A stretch of 64,000 nucleotides of DNA from Micromonospora rhizosphaerae (GCF_900091465.1 NZ_FMHV01000002.1:2294001-2358000); one strand, 5' to 3'; shown: positions 26,059 through 36,344, numbered from the stretch's first letter. Translations and numbers: made by a program. Notes: generated from the letters alone by a model not told the origin.

Positions 26059-26089
26059 TTGGGACGCCGCCGCCGGCATCTGACAGGAT
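26059..26089 (+). promoter_or_regulatory. Candidate leaderless promoter for ftsY
   Basis: TTGGGA (26059-26064) and CAGGAT (26084-26089) are 19 nt apart, and the -10 ends 6 nt before the ftsY ATG, so transcription would begin at or near the start codon. No Shine-Dalgarno is visible, in keeping with a leaderless message. Confidence 0.45.
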
Positions 26090-26095
26090 TTCGGC

Positions 26096-27289
26096 ATGAA
26101 GGAATACCTCCTCGTCGTACTCGCCCTGCTTGGCGTGCTGATCCTCGGCGGCCTCAGCCTCGTGGTGCCCCGGCTGCGCCGGCGCCCCGAGCCGCCAACG
26201 CCGAAGACCGAGGTCGAAGCCCGGCCTGAGGAGGAACTGAAGGCCCCGCCCGTCGAGGCGCCGCCATCCGAGGTCTCCACCGGGATCCTGGTCGAGCCGC
26301 CACCGGTGATCGAGGCCCCGCCCGCGCCCCCCATCGAGGTCCCCGAGCCCACCGCCGGCCGGCTGGTCCGGCTGCGCTCCCGGCTGTCCCGCTCGCAGAA
26401 CGTCTTCGGCAAGGGCCTGCTCGGCCTGCTCAGCCGCGACCACCTCGACGAGGACACCTGGGAGGAGATCGAGGACAGCCTGATCACCGCCGACGTCGGC
26501 ATCGACGCCACCCGCGAGATCGTCGACCGGCTCCGCGAGCGGACCCGGGTGCTCGGCACCCGGTCGGTCGGGGAGCTGCGCGCCCTGCTCGCCGCCGAAC
26601 TCGTCAACGCACTCGACCCGACGCTGGACCGGTCGCTGAACGCCGACCCGAAGGTGGGGATGCCGGCGGTGCTCCTGGTGGTCGGTGTCAACGGCGCCGG
26701 CAAGACCACCACCTGCGGCAAGATCGCCCGGGTGCTGATCGCCGACGGGCACACGGTGCTGCTCGGTGCCGCCGACACGTTCCGGGCCGCCGCCGCCGAC
26801 CAGCTGGAGACCTGGGGCGGCCGGGTCGGCGCGGAGACCGTCCGCGGGCCCGAGGCCGCCGACCCGGCCAGCGTCGCCTTCGACGCGGTCAAGCGCGGCA
26901 TCGACACCAGCGTGGACACGGTGCTGGTCGACACCGCCGGCCGCCTGCAGAACAAGGTCGGCCTGATGGACGAGCTGGGCAAGGTCAAGCGGGTGGTGGA
27001 GAAGCACGGCCCGATCGACGAGACCCTGCTGGTGCTCGACGCCACCACCGGCCAGAACGGCCTGGAGCAGGCGCGGGTCTTCACCGAGGTGGTCAACGTG
27101 ACCGGCGTGGTGCTCACCAAGCTCGACGGGACCGCCAAGGGTGGCATCGTGATCGCCGTGCAGCGCAAGCTCGGCATCCCGGTCAAGCTGGTCGGCCTCG
27201 GCGAGGGCCCGGACGACCTGGCCCCGTTCGACCCGGCGCAGTTCGTCGACGCGCTGCTCGGCACCGAGCCGCTCGCCCGGGGCGCGTAA
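26096..27289 (+). CDS. ftsY: Signal recognition particle receptor FtsY
   Basis: GTPase receptor that docks SRP-ribosome complexes at the membrane. An N-terminal transmembrane helix (about 4-24), then a Pro/Glu-rich A region, NG domain from about residue 85. G1 GVNGAGKTTT is near 200, then the DTFRAAAADQLETWG, DTAGRLQNKVGLMDELGK and KLDGTAKGG motifs. Length 397 fits actinobacterial FtsY, which, unlike the E. coli protein, carries its own membrane anchor. The partner Ffh is encoded at 36345. Confidence 0.97.
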   Translation: MKEYLLVVLALLGVLILGGLSLVVPRLRRRPEPPTPKTEVEARPEEELKAPPVEAPPSEVSTGILVEPPPVIEAPPAPPIEVPEPTAGRLVRLRSRLSRSQNVFGKGLLGLLSRDHLDEDTWEEIEDSLITADVGIDATREIVDRLRERTRVLGTRSVGELRALLAAELVNALDPTLDRSLNADPKVGMPAVLLVVGVNGAGKTTTCGKIARVLIADGHTVLLGAADTFRAAAADQLETWGGRVGAETVRGPEAADPASVAFDAVKRGIDTSVDTVLVDTAGRLQNKVGLMDELGKVKRVVEKHGPIDETLLVLDATTGQNGLEQARVFTEVVNVTGVVLTKLDGTAKGGIVIAVQRKLGIPVKLVGLGEGPDDLAPFDPAQFVDALLGTEPLARGA

Positions 27290-27295
27290 CCTCGA

Positions 27296-28159
27296 GTGAC
27301 GACTGACGATCGCGCCTACGCGGGGTGGCGTGGCCCCAGCCACCCGTCGCCGCGCCTCGGGAGACCGTACGTGACTTCGCAGGAGATCCCGCTGCACGGT
27401 GGGAACGTGAGCACCGTGGTCCGGGTGGGCGACACGGTCCGGCGCAACGCCGGGCCGTGGACCCCCTCCGTGCACGCCCTGCTGCGGCACCTGGAGTACG
27501 TCGGGTTCACCGGCGCCCCGCGCGCCCTCGGCATGGACGAGCGCAACCGGGAGGTCCTGTCGTACCTGGAGGGGGAGTGCGGGGAGTACCCGCTCGCCCC
27601 GCACTGGGTCACCGACGAGGCGCTGGTGACGGTGGCGACCATGCTGCGGATGTTCCACGACGCCCAGTACGGCTTCGCCCCGCCGCCGGGGGCGGTCTGG
27701 CGCTCGTTCGGCCCGCCCCCGCCGGACACCGAGGTGATCTGCCACCACGACGCCGCCCCGCACAACGTGATCTGGCGGCCGGACGGCACCCTCAGCCTGA
27801 TCGACTTCGACCTCGCCTCGCCCGGCGCGCGGATCTACGACGTGGCGTACGCGGCCTGGACCTGGGTGCCGATCTTCTCCGACCGCGACTCGATCACCCT
27901 CGGCTGGAAGCATCCGGACCGGACGCGCCGGCTGCGGCTCTTCGCCGACGCGTACGGGCTGATCCCGCGGGACCGGCACCGGCTGATCCGGACCATCCGC
28001 AAGCGGATCGTGGACCACGTCGAGGGGATCCGCCGGATGGCCGCGGCCGGCGATCCGGCGTTCGTCCGGATCGTGCACAAGGGGCACCTCCGTCGCCCGA
28101 TGCGCGACCTGCGGCTGCTCGACTACGAGCGGCACGCCCTCGAGTACGCCCTCCGGTAG
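27296..28159 (+). CDS. Aminoglycoside phosphotransferase-family kinase
   Basis: A 287-residue kinase-fold protein with the catalytic loop CHHDAAPHNVIW (HxDxxxxN pattern) and the metal motif LIDFDLASPG. An N-terminal ligand-loop VVRVGDTVRR is the degenerate nucleotide lobe. Six nt follow ftsY, suggesting co-transcription, but function is unrelated as far as can be seen; it could be a choline/ethanolamine or small-molecule kinase, and resistance cannot be inferred. GTG 27296 is used; GTG 27371 is possible. Confidence 0.83.
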   Translation: MTTDDRAYAGWRGPSHPSPRLGRPYVTSQEIPLHGGNVSTVVRVGDTVRRNAGPWTPSVHALLRHLEYVGFTGAPRALGMDERNREVLSYLEGECGEYPLAPHWVTDEALVTVATMLRMFHDAQYGFAPPPGAVWRSFGPPPPDTEVICHHDAAPHNVIWRPDGTLSLIDFDLASPGARIYDVAYAAWTWVPIFSDRDSITLGWKHPDRTRRLRLFADAYGLIPRDRHRLIRTIRKRIVDHVEGIRRMAAAGDPAFVRIVHKGHLRRPMRDLRLLDYERHALEYALR

Positions 28160-28228
28160 TCCGCCGGCCATCGACGCCTGCCGTAAGGCGGATCCACCGC
28201 GGTCCATGCCGGCGACTGTGCGGGTTTC

Positions 28229-28265
28229 TTCACACGTATGAAACAAGCCGTCACCGGCCGGAAAC
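28229..28265 (+). promoter_or_regulatory. glnR box: GlnR-type operator upstream of amtB
   Basis: Reads TTCAC-N6-GAAAC-N5-GTCAC-N6-GAAAC (28229-28233, 28240-28244, 28250-28254, 28261-28265), matching the Streptomyces GlnR consensus gTnAC-n6-GaAAC repeated twice, with one base off in the first half-site and one nt short between the two pairs. It lies 115-151 nt before the amtB start. GlnR activates amtB-glnK-glnD under nitrogen limitation in Streptomyces. Confidence 0.8.
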
Positions 28266-28379
28266 CGGTCCGGGACGGTGGGTGAAACAGCCGGCGAGAA
28301 AGCTTCCGCGCAACCGGCTGACGGGCGATGCTGCCAGGTCTCAGTCGGAGGGAGGACTTCCACACCGAGAGGAGGCAGC

Positions 28380-30141
<1,762 letters not shown>

Positions 30142-30154
30142 GGAACGCGCCTCG

Positions 30155-30231
30155 ATGACCTCGTTGATCAAGAAGAATGCGTCAGGACACCCCGGCAACG
30201 GCGACGCAGACCTCTTGATCAACGAGGTCGT
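30155..30231 (+). repeat. Palindromic element at the 5' end of glnD
   Basis: Seventeen-nt perfect arms GACCTCGTTGATCAAGA (30157-30173) and TCTTGATCAACGAGGTC (30213-30229), with an inner pair TGCGTC/GACGCA (30178-30183, 30203-30208). The element lies between the glnB stop and the conserved part of glnD, and appears to have been captured into the glnD reading frame if ATG 30155 is used. Confidence 0.85.
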
Positions 30232-32551
30232 CGGCGTGCCGGGCGGGATCGGGGCGGAGGCGCGGGCGGCGCGGGCGGCGGCGTTCGACGGGTGGCTCAG
30301 CCGGCTGCTGCCGGAGCGGCCCGGGGTCGCCCTCCTCGCCGTCGGCGGCCTCGGGCGGCGGCAGTGCGCGCCGTACGGGGACCTGGACCTGGTGCTGCTG
30401 CACGCCGGGGTGCCCGGGACGGACGAGCTGGCCGCCTCGCTGTGGTACCCGATCTGGGACGCCGGGCTGCGGCTGGACCACTCGGTACGCACCGTCGCCG
30501 AGGCGCTCTCGGTGGCCCAGGACGACGTCAAGGTCGCCCTCGGCCTGCTCGACGCCCGCTTCGTGGCCGGGGACCGGGCGCTCGCCGACTCACTGATCCG
30601 CACCGCGACCGACCACTGGCGGCGTACCGCCGTCCGCCAGCTCCCCGGGCTCAGGGAGATCACCGCCGCCCGCTGGGAGACCCACGGCGAGCTGGCCTTC
30701 CTGCTGGAGGGCGACCTGAAGGAGGCTGCCGGCGGGCTGCGCGACGTCGGCATCCTCCGGGCCATCGCCACCGCCGGCATCACCGACGCGCTGCGACCCG
30801 CGGTCCGCGCCGCCCACCGGCGCCTGCTGGACACCCGTGACGCCCTGCACCTGCAGGTCGGCCGCCGGGTCGACCGGCTCGTCGCCCAGGAACGCGACGG
30901 GGTCGCCGCGCTGCTCGGCCTACGACAACTCCAGCTCGGCGCGTCTGACGCCGCGCAGCGACCTGGAGCCGTCGTGCGACAACACCAGCTCGGCGCGTCT
31001 GACGCCGCGCAGCGACCTGGAGCCGGCGCTGGAGCCGTCGTACACGACGGCGACGTCCTGCTGCGCCGGGTCGCCGGGGACGCCCGGACCGTCAGCCACG
31101 CCCTCGACGACGCCTGGCGGGCCGCCGACCGGCTCCGCTCCGGCCGCCGCCGGGGTGCCGACGGCCGTCCGGGCCGCCGCCCGGTCGCCCGGGACGTGGT
31201 CGAGCACGACGGCGAGCTGGTGCTGGCCCGCACCGCCATCGGCGCCCGCCCCGACCCGAGCCTGTCGCTGCGGGTCGCCGCCGCCGCGGCCACCACCCGG
31301 CTGCCGATCGCCCGGGCCACCTGCGAGTGGCTGGCCGCGTACTGCCCGCCGCTGCCCGCGCCCTGGCCGCCGGCCGCCCGCGCCGCGCTGATCACCCTGC
31401 TCGGGGCGGGTCCGGGCCTGGTGCCCGCCTGGGAGACCTGCGACCGGTACGGCCTGATCGACGGCTGGCTGCCCGAGTGGACCCGACTGCGCAGCCTGCC
31501 CCAGCACAACCCGGTGCACCGGTTCACGCTGGACCGGCACCTGGTGCAGACCGCGTACGAGGCGAGCCGGCACAGTCGCGAGGTGGACCGCCCGGACCTG
31601 CTGCTGCTCGGCGCGCTCCTGCACGACATCGGCAAGGGACTTCCGGGCGACCACAGCACGGTGGGCGCGCCGCTGGCCGAGGCGGTGGCCACCCGGATCG
31701 GCCTGCCCGAGCCGGAGGTGGCGCTGATCGGCAGGCTGGTCCGGCTGCACCTGCTTCTGCCCGACGTGGCCACCCGACGGGACCTCGCCGACCCGGTGAC
31801 CATCGCCGGCGTGGCCGAGCTGGTCGGCGACACCACCACCCTCGACCTGCTGCACGCCCTGGTCCGCGCCGACGCCTTGGCCACCGGTCCGGCCGCCTGG
31901 TCGGACTGGAAGGGGCGGCTGGTCGCCGAGCTGGTCGCCGGGGTCCGCACCGCGCTGGACACCGGTGCGCTGCCCGCGCCGCCGGCCCCGGATCCAGCGC
32001 TGGTGGCGGGGCCGCTGCCGGTCGTACACCTGGCCGAGGACCGGGTGGCGGTGGCCGCGGCGGACCGGCGGGGGCTGCTCGCGACGGTGGCCGGCTGCCT
32101 GGCCCTGCACCGGCTTGAGGTGCTCTCCGCGGACGCCTCCACGGTCGACGGCCGGGCCCTGGTCGAGTGCCGGGTGCAGCCGCGCTACGGGCTGGCGCCC
32201 GACCCGATCGCGCTCAGCGCCGACCTGCGCCGCGCGGTCACCGGCGACGTCTCGGTCACCCAGCGGCTGCGCGGCCGGGCGTTGGCCGCGCGCGGCGCGG
32301 GGGCCGCGCCCCGGGTGGTCTGGCATCGGGAGGCGGCCACCGACGCGGTGCTGCTGGAGCTGCGCGCCGCCGACGCGGCCGGGCTGCTGTACCGGGTCAC
32401 CTGTGCGCTGGACGAGGCCGGCGCCCAGGTCCGCGCGGCCCGGATCTCCACCCTCGGCGGCGACGTGGTGGACGCGTTCTACCTGGTCGGCGGCTGGCCC
32501 TCCGACGCCGACCGGGCCCGCCTGGAAGCGGCCGTCCTCGCCGCCGTCTGA
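30155..32551 (+). CDS. glnD: P-II nucleotidyltransferase/adenylyl-removing enzyme GlnD
   Basis: Bifunctional enzyme that modifies and demodifies P-II on Tyr51 according to glutamine level. Nucleotidyltransferase motif GGLGRRQCAPYGDLDLVLL lies near residues 63-80 (the family's SD-x-D Ser is Gly here), the HD hydrolase motif LLHDIGKGLPGDHS near 485, and two ACT domains near 620 and 725. A 54-bp tandem repeat puts about 40 extra residues between RDGVAALLGL and DGDVLLRRVAG, a site that is continuous in homologues. ATG 30155 makes the first 27 codons come from a palindromic element; GTG 30236 is an alternative start that removes it. About 798 residues. Confidence 0.93.
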   Translation: MTSLIKKNASGHPGNGDADLLINEVVGVPGGIGAEARAARAAAFDGWLSRLLPERPGVALLAVGGLGRRQCAPYGDLDLVLLHAGVPGTDELAASLWYPIWDAGLRLDHSVRTVAEALSVAQDDVKVALGLLDARFVAGDRALADSLIRTATDHWRRTAVRQLPGLREITAARWETHGELAFLLEGDLKEAAGGLRDVGILRAIATAGITDALRPAVRAAHRRLLDTRDALHLQVGRRVDRLVAQERDGVAALLGLRQLQLGASDAAQRPGAVVRQHQLGASDAAQRPGAGAGAVVHDGDVLLRRVAGDARTVSHALDDAWRAADRLRSGRRRGADGRPGRRPVARDVVEHDGELVLARTAIGARPDPSLSLRVAAAAATTRLPIARATCEWLAAYCPPLPAPWPPAARAALITLLGAGPGLVPAWETCDRYGLIDGWLPEWTRLRSLPQHNPVHRFTLDRHLVQTAYEASRHSREVDRPDLLLLGALLHDIGKGLPGDHSTVGAPLAEAVATRIGLPEPEVALIGRLVRLHLLLPDVATRRDLADPVTIAGVAELVGDTTTLDLLHALVRADALATGPAAWSDWKGRLVAELVAGVRTALDTGALPAPPAPDPALVAGPLPVVHLAEDRVAVAAADRRGLLATVAGCLALHRLEVLSADASTVDGRALVECRVQPRYGLAPDPIALSADLRRAVTGDVSVTQRLRGRALAARGAGAAPRVVWHREAATDAVLLELRAADAAGLLYRVTCALDEAGAQVRAARISTLGGDVVDAFYLVGGWPSDADRARLEAAVLAAV
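30923..31030 (+). repeat. Two tandem 54-bp repeats inside glnD
   Basis: Unit 1 is 30923-30976 and unit 2 30977-31030, identical except for one substitution near the start and the last five bases. A partial third copy (GGAGCCGTCGTACACGAC) follows. In the glnD frame each unit encodes RQxQLGASDAAQRPGA-type sequence. In the +1 frame it reads SSSARLTPRSDLEPS, a string I recall from other Micromonosporaceae proteins. The frame is preserved because 54 is a multiple of three. Confidence 0.95.
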
Positions 32552-32590
32552 GTCCGGTGCCTGCCGTCGGGGACTGCCAGCGGGCGGGCC

Positions 32591-32612
32591 GACTACGTCC
32601 GCGGGCGTAGTC
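32591..32612 (+). promoter_or_regulatory. Palindromic candidate operator of the ABC/two-component operon
   Basis: GACTACG-N8-CGTAGTC (32591-32612) with a CGCG core is a 22-nt dyad 56 nt upstream of the ABC ATPase ATG. LuxR/NarL-type response regulators often bind this kind of dyad and autoregulate, and the operon ends with one. Confidence 0.6.
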
Positions 32613-32667
32613 GCGGAGCCGCTCGGCGGGCGACGTGCCCCGGCCCTCGGGGCGGCACGCTCGGGGC

Positions 32668-33570
32668 ATGAACCTGCCAGTGCAGACCGAAGGGCTCACG
32701 AAACGGTACGGCGGCTTGACCGCCGTGCGAGATCTCGACCTGACCGTCCGGGCCGGCGAGGTGTACGGCTTCCTCGGCCCGAACGGCGCCGGCAAGACCA
32801 CCACCCTGCGGATGCTGCTCGGGCTGGTGCGGCCCACCGCCGGCACGGTCCGGCTGCTCGGCCGGCCGCCCGGCGCCGGACGGCTCACCGGGGTGGGCGC
32901 GCTGATCGAGGGACCCGCCTTCTACCCGTACCTGTCGGGCCGGGACAACCTGCGGGTGCTCGCCCGCTACGGCGGGGTCGGCGCCGACCGGGTGTCGCTG
33001 GTGCTGGACCTGGTCGACCTGGCCGAGCGGGCCGGCGACCGGTACGCCGGCTACTCGTTGGGCATGAAGCAGCGCCTCGGGGTGGCGGCCGCCCTGCTCA
33101 AGGACCCGCGCCTGCTGATCCTGGACGAGCCGACCAACGGCCTCGACCCGGCCGGCATGGCGGACATGCGCACGCTGATCCGCCGGCTCGGCGCGGCCGG
33201 ATGCACGGTGCTGGTCTCCAGCCACCTGCTCGGCGAGGTCGAGCAGGTCTGTGACCGGGTCGGGGTGATCTCCCGGGGGCGGCTGATCGCCGAGGGCAGC
33301 GTCGCCGAGCTGCGCGGCGCGGCCGGGCTGCGGGTGCTCGCCGACCCGCTCGACGACGCGGCGGCGCGGGCCCGGGAACTGGTCGGCGCCGAGCGGGTGC
33401 GGGTGGTCGACGGCGGGCTGGAGCTGTCGGTCGCGCCGGACCAGGCCGCCTGGCTCAACGCCGAACTGGTCGGCGCCGGGGTGGCGGTGCGCGAGCTGCG
33501 TCCCCGCGAGCGTGACCTGGAACAGGTCTTCTTCGACCTCATCGAGAAGGGAACGGCCAATGTTGCGTAG
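32668..33570 (+). CDS. ABC transporter ATP-binding protein
   Basis: A 300-residue ABC-2-type exporter ATPase. Walker A GPNGAGKTTT, a Q-loop region, the signature YSLGMKQRLG (with the usual MKQR of this subfamily), Walker B LLILDEPTNGLDP and the H-loop VSSHLL are intact. The C-terminal 80 residues are the accessory domain of drug or bacitracin-type exporters. ATG 32668 was taken (MNLPVQTEGLTKRYGG). The permease starts inside its end. Confidence 0.95.
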   Translation: MNLPVQTEGLTKRYGGLTAVRDLDLTVRAGEVYGFLGPNGAGKTTTLRMLLGLVRPTAGTVRLLGRPPGAGRLTGVGALIEGPAFYPYLSGRDNLRVLARYGGVGADRVSLVLDLVDLAERAGDRYAGYSLGMKQRLGVAAALLKDPRLLILDEPTNGLDPAGMADMRTLIRRLGAAGCTVLVSSHLLGEVEQVCDRVGVISRGRLIAEGSVAELRGAAGLRVLADPLDDAAARARELVGAERVRVVDGGLELSVAPDQAAWLNAELVGAGVAVRELRPRERDLEQVFFDLIEKGTANVA

Positions 33571-34381
33571 TTTCCACGCCGAGGCGGTCAAACTCGTCCG
33601 TCGGCCGGCGTCCTGGCTGCTGCTGGCCATCGCGCTGGTGCTCGCCCTGATCTTCACCTACCTGTTCCCGTACGCGAGCATCGCCGGTGGGACCGACGGC
33701 CCGAACACCGACCGGACGCTGCCGATGCTGCTGCCCGACCAGCTGGTGGGCAACTCGCTCGGCGGGCTGCCGGTCTTCCTCGGCTCGATCGTGCTGATCC
33801 TCGGCGTGCTCGCCGTCGGCGGCGAGTACGGCTGGGGCACCTGGAAGACCGTGCTCTCCCAGGGCCCCACCCGGCTGGAGGTGTACGCCGGCAAGCTGCT
33901 CGCCCTGGCCGCCGCTGCCCTCGTCGTGGTGCTCTCCGTCTTCGCGGTCGGGGCGGTTTCCAGCGCGCTGATCGCGGTCGCCGAGTCGCAGCCGGTGCAC
34001 TGGCCCTCGGCCGGCGACCTGCTGACCGGGATCGGGGCGGGGTGGCTCATCGCGACGATGTGGGCCATGCTCGGTGCCGTGCTCGCCGTCGCGCTGCGGG
34101 CGGTGGCCCTGCCCGTCGGGCTGGGGCTGGTGTGGATGCTCGCGGTGCAGAACCTGCTCGCCGCGATCGCCGCGCCCCTGCTGGACTGGGTGGCCCAGGT
34201 GCAGAAGGGGCTGCCGGGGCCCAACGCCGGGTCGCTGGCGGCGGCGCTCGGCGCGCCCGGCGACACGCCGGGGGTCGCGGCGGCGGTCGGCGGCGGGCAG
34301 GCGGCGCTGGTGGTGGCCGGCTACCTGGTCGCCTTCGCGGCGGTCGGCGGGCTGCTGCTGCAGCGACGGGACATCGGCTAG
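33560..34381 (+). CDS. ABC-2-type permease
   Basis: A 273-residue membrane protein with about six helices: LLLAIALVLALIFTYLF near residue 15, then GSIVLILGVLAVGGEYGWGTWKTVLSQGP (the ABC-2 loop typical of the BcrB/DrrB-like permease group), ending in AFAAVGGLLLQRRDI. It overlaps the ATPase gene by 11 nt and forms the exporter with it. Substrate unknown. Confidence 0.9.
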   Translation: MLRSFHAEAVKLVRRPASWLLLAIALVLALIFTYLFPYASIAGGTDGPNTDRTLPMLLPDQLVGNSLGGLPVFLGSIVLILGVLAVGGEYGWGTWKTVLSQGPTRLEVYAGKLLALAAAALVVVLSVFAVGAVSSALIAVAESQPVHWPSAGDLLTGIGAGWLIATMWAMLGAVLAVALRAVALPVGLGLVWMLAVQNLLAAIAAPLLDWVAQVQKGLPGPNAGSLAAALGAPGDTPGVAAAVGGGQAALVVAGYLVAFAAVGGLLLQRRDIG

Positions 34382-34402
34382 GCGGGCGGGGGAGGGACGG
34401 GC

Positions 34403-35530
34403 GTGGACCGGAACCGGACCGGGTGGCGCGACGGGCTCTTCGACGCCCTGGTCGCTCTGGCGCTGGTCGCGATCGGGCTGGTCGGCACCGGTCCGGCCGG
34501 CGCGAACGAGGGGATCGCCACCGGTCGGGCGACCTATCCGCTGGTGGTGGCGGCCGCGTTGGCCCTGGCGGTCCGGCGGCGGTGGCCGCTGGCGACGCTG
34601 GCGGTCGGCACCGCGGCCGTCACGGCGTACCTGGTGCTCGGCTACCCGTACGGGCCGATCCTGTTCTCGTTCTTCGTCGCGGTCTACACGGTCGCCGCGT
34701 ACCGGCCGCTGCGCACCGCGGCGGTGGCCTGCGGCGTGGCCCTGGCCGTGCTGCTGGTCCACGTCTTCGTGGGCGTCCGGTCGCCCGGCCTGCTGGGCCT
34801 GATGCCCGCCGCCGCCTGGGTGGTGGTGCCGTTCGCGGTCGGGACCACGGTGCGGCTGATCCGGGAGAGCGCGGCCCGCGACCGCGTGGACGAGGCCCGC
34901 CGGCTGGCCGACGCCGAGCGGCTGCGGGTGGCCCGGGAGGTGCACGACGTGGTCGGGCACGGCCTCGCGGCCATCCACATGCAGGCGGAGATCGCCCTGC
35001 ACCTGCTTGGGAAGAAGCCGGAGCAGGCGGAGGCGGCGCTGACCGCGATCAGCCGCACCAGCAAGGAGGCCCTGGACGAGCTGCGGGTCACGCTCACCGT
35101 GGTCCGGCGGGACGAGGCGGCCGACGAGCGGGCGCCGGCCCCGGGGCTGGCCCAGCTGCCGCAGCTGCGCGACCGGCTGGCCGGCGCCGGGGTGCCGGTC
35201 ACCGTGGAGGTCAGCGGGGAGCGGCGCCAGCTCCCGGTCGCGGTGGACCTGGCCGCGTACCGGGTGGTGCAGGAGGCGCTGACCAACGTGCTGCGCCATG
35301 CGGGCCCGGCCACCGCCACCGTCCGACTCCGGTACGCCCCGGGCGAGGTCGCCGTGGAGGTGACCGACACCGGCCGTGGGCCGGTCGCCGGGCCGGGGCA
35401 GGCCGGCGGGTACGGGCTCGCCGGCATGCGGGAGCGGGTCACCGCGCTGGGCGGCTCGTTCACCGCCGGCGCCGTCCCCGGCGGGGGCTTCCGGGTGTAC
35501 GCGACACTGCCGGTGGAGGAGGCTGAATGA
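34403..35530 (+). CDS. Membrane sensor histidine kinase (HisKA_3/NarL type)
   Basis: A 375-residue kinase: four or five N-terminal helices without an obvious extracellular domain, then the dimerisation motif RVAREVHDVVGHGLAAIHMQ with phospho-acceptor His near residue 182, and a HATPase_c domain (N-box AYRVVQEALTNVLRHAG, G-box GGYGLAGMRERVTALGG). The short membrane sensor suggests it perceives membrane stress or a lipid-like signal. GTG 34403 lies 21 nt after the permease; it overlaps the response regulator (ATGA). Confidence 0.92.
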   Translation: MDRNRTGWRDGLFDALVALALVAIGLVGTGPAGANEGIATGRATYPLVVAAALALAVRRRWPLATLAVGTAAVTAYLVLGYPYGPILFSFFVAVYTVAAYRPLRTAAVACGVALAVLLVHVFVGVRSPGLLGLMPAAAWVVVPFAVGTTVRLIRESAARDRVDEARRLADAERLRVAREVHDVVGHGLAAIHMQAEIALHLLGKKPEQAEAALTAISRTSKEALDELRVTLTVVRRDEAADERAPAPGLAQLPQLRDRLAGAGVPVTVEVSGERRQLPVAVDLAAYRVVQEALTNVLRHAGPATATVRLRYAPGEVAVEVTDTGRGPVAGPGQAGGYGLAGMRERVTALGGSFTAGAVPGGGFRVYATLPVEEAE

Positions 35531-36183
35531 TCACCGTGTTGCTCGCCGACGACCAGGACCTGGTCCGGATCGGGTTGCGCGCCCTGGTGGAGAGCGAGGA
35601 CGACCTCGCCGTGGTGGGCGAGGCGGCCGACGGGCTGAGCGTGGTCGAGCTGGCCCGGCGGGAGCGCCCCGACGTGGTGCTGATGGACGTCCGGATGCCG
35701 GGCATCGACGGCATCGAGGCGACCCGGCGGATCGTCGCGGATTCCGAGCTGACCGGCACCCGGGTGATCGTGTTGACCACGTTCGAGCTGGACGAGTACG
35801 TCTTCGACGCACTCCGCCACGGGGCGAGCGGCTTCCTCACCAAGGACACCCGCCCGGCCGACCTGCTGCGGGCGATCCGGCTGGTCGCCGAGGGGGAGGC
35901 GCTGCTGTCGCCGTCGGTGACCCGGCGGGTGGTCCGGGAGTTCGCCACCCGGCCGGCCCGGGTGCCCCGCCCGCACCCTCGCCTCGGCACCCTCACCGAC
36001 CGGGAACGGGAGGTGGTGGGGCTGGTCGGCGAGGGGCTGAGCAACGGCGAGATCGCCGACCGGCTGGTGGTCAGCCCGGCCACGGCGCGTACCCACGTCA
36101 GCCGGGCGATGGTGAAGCTGGGTGCCCGGGACCGGGCCCAGTTGGTGGTCTTCGCATACCAGTCCGGACTGGTCGAGTCGTGA
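35527..36183 (+). CDS. LuxR/NarL-type response regulator
   Basis: A 218-residue response regulator: receiver domain with acidic DDQ at 8-10, phospho-acceptor Asp54 in LMDVRMPGIDG, Thr/Lys at TTFELD and TKDT, and a C-terminal LuxR helix-turn-helix LTDREREVVGLVGEGLSNGE. It is the partner of the preceding kinase and likely controls the upstream ABC operon, plausibly via the GACTACG dyad. Confidence 0.94.
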   Translation: MITVLLADDQDLVRIGLRALVESEDDLAVVGEAADGLSVVELARRERPDVVLMDVRMPGIDGIEATRRIVADSELTGTRVIVLTTFELDEYVFDALRHGASGFLTKDTRPADLLRAIRLVAEGEALLSPSVTRRVVREFATRPARVPRPHPRLGTLTDREREVVGLVGEGLSNGEIADRLVVSPATARTHVSRAMVKLGARDRAQLVVFAYQSGLVES

Positions 36184-36280
36184 TCCTGCGGCCGTGACCA
36201 CCGCGATCTTGAGACGGTGGCCGGACGGGCGGCCGGGCCGGCGGGAAGCAGTGGCGACGTCCGACGGTTACCCTTGCGGG

Positions 36281-36305
36281 TGGCCGGCCTTGTGCGTGCC
36301 GGCCA
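36281..36305 (+). terminator. Small hairpin between the response regulator and ffh
   Basis: TGGCCGGC (36281-36288) pairs with GCCGGCCA (36298-36305) over a 9-nt loop, 98 nt after the response regulator stop and 40 nt before ffh. There is no T-tract, so termination is plausible but not certain. Confidence 0.4.
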
Positions 36306-36344
36306 GTTTGTGCCCGCCGAAACACTGACAAACGGGATGTTCGT

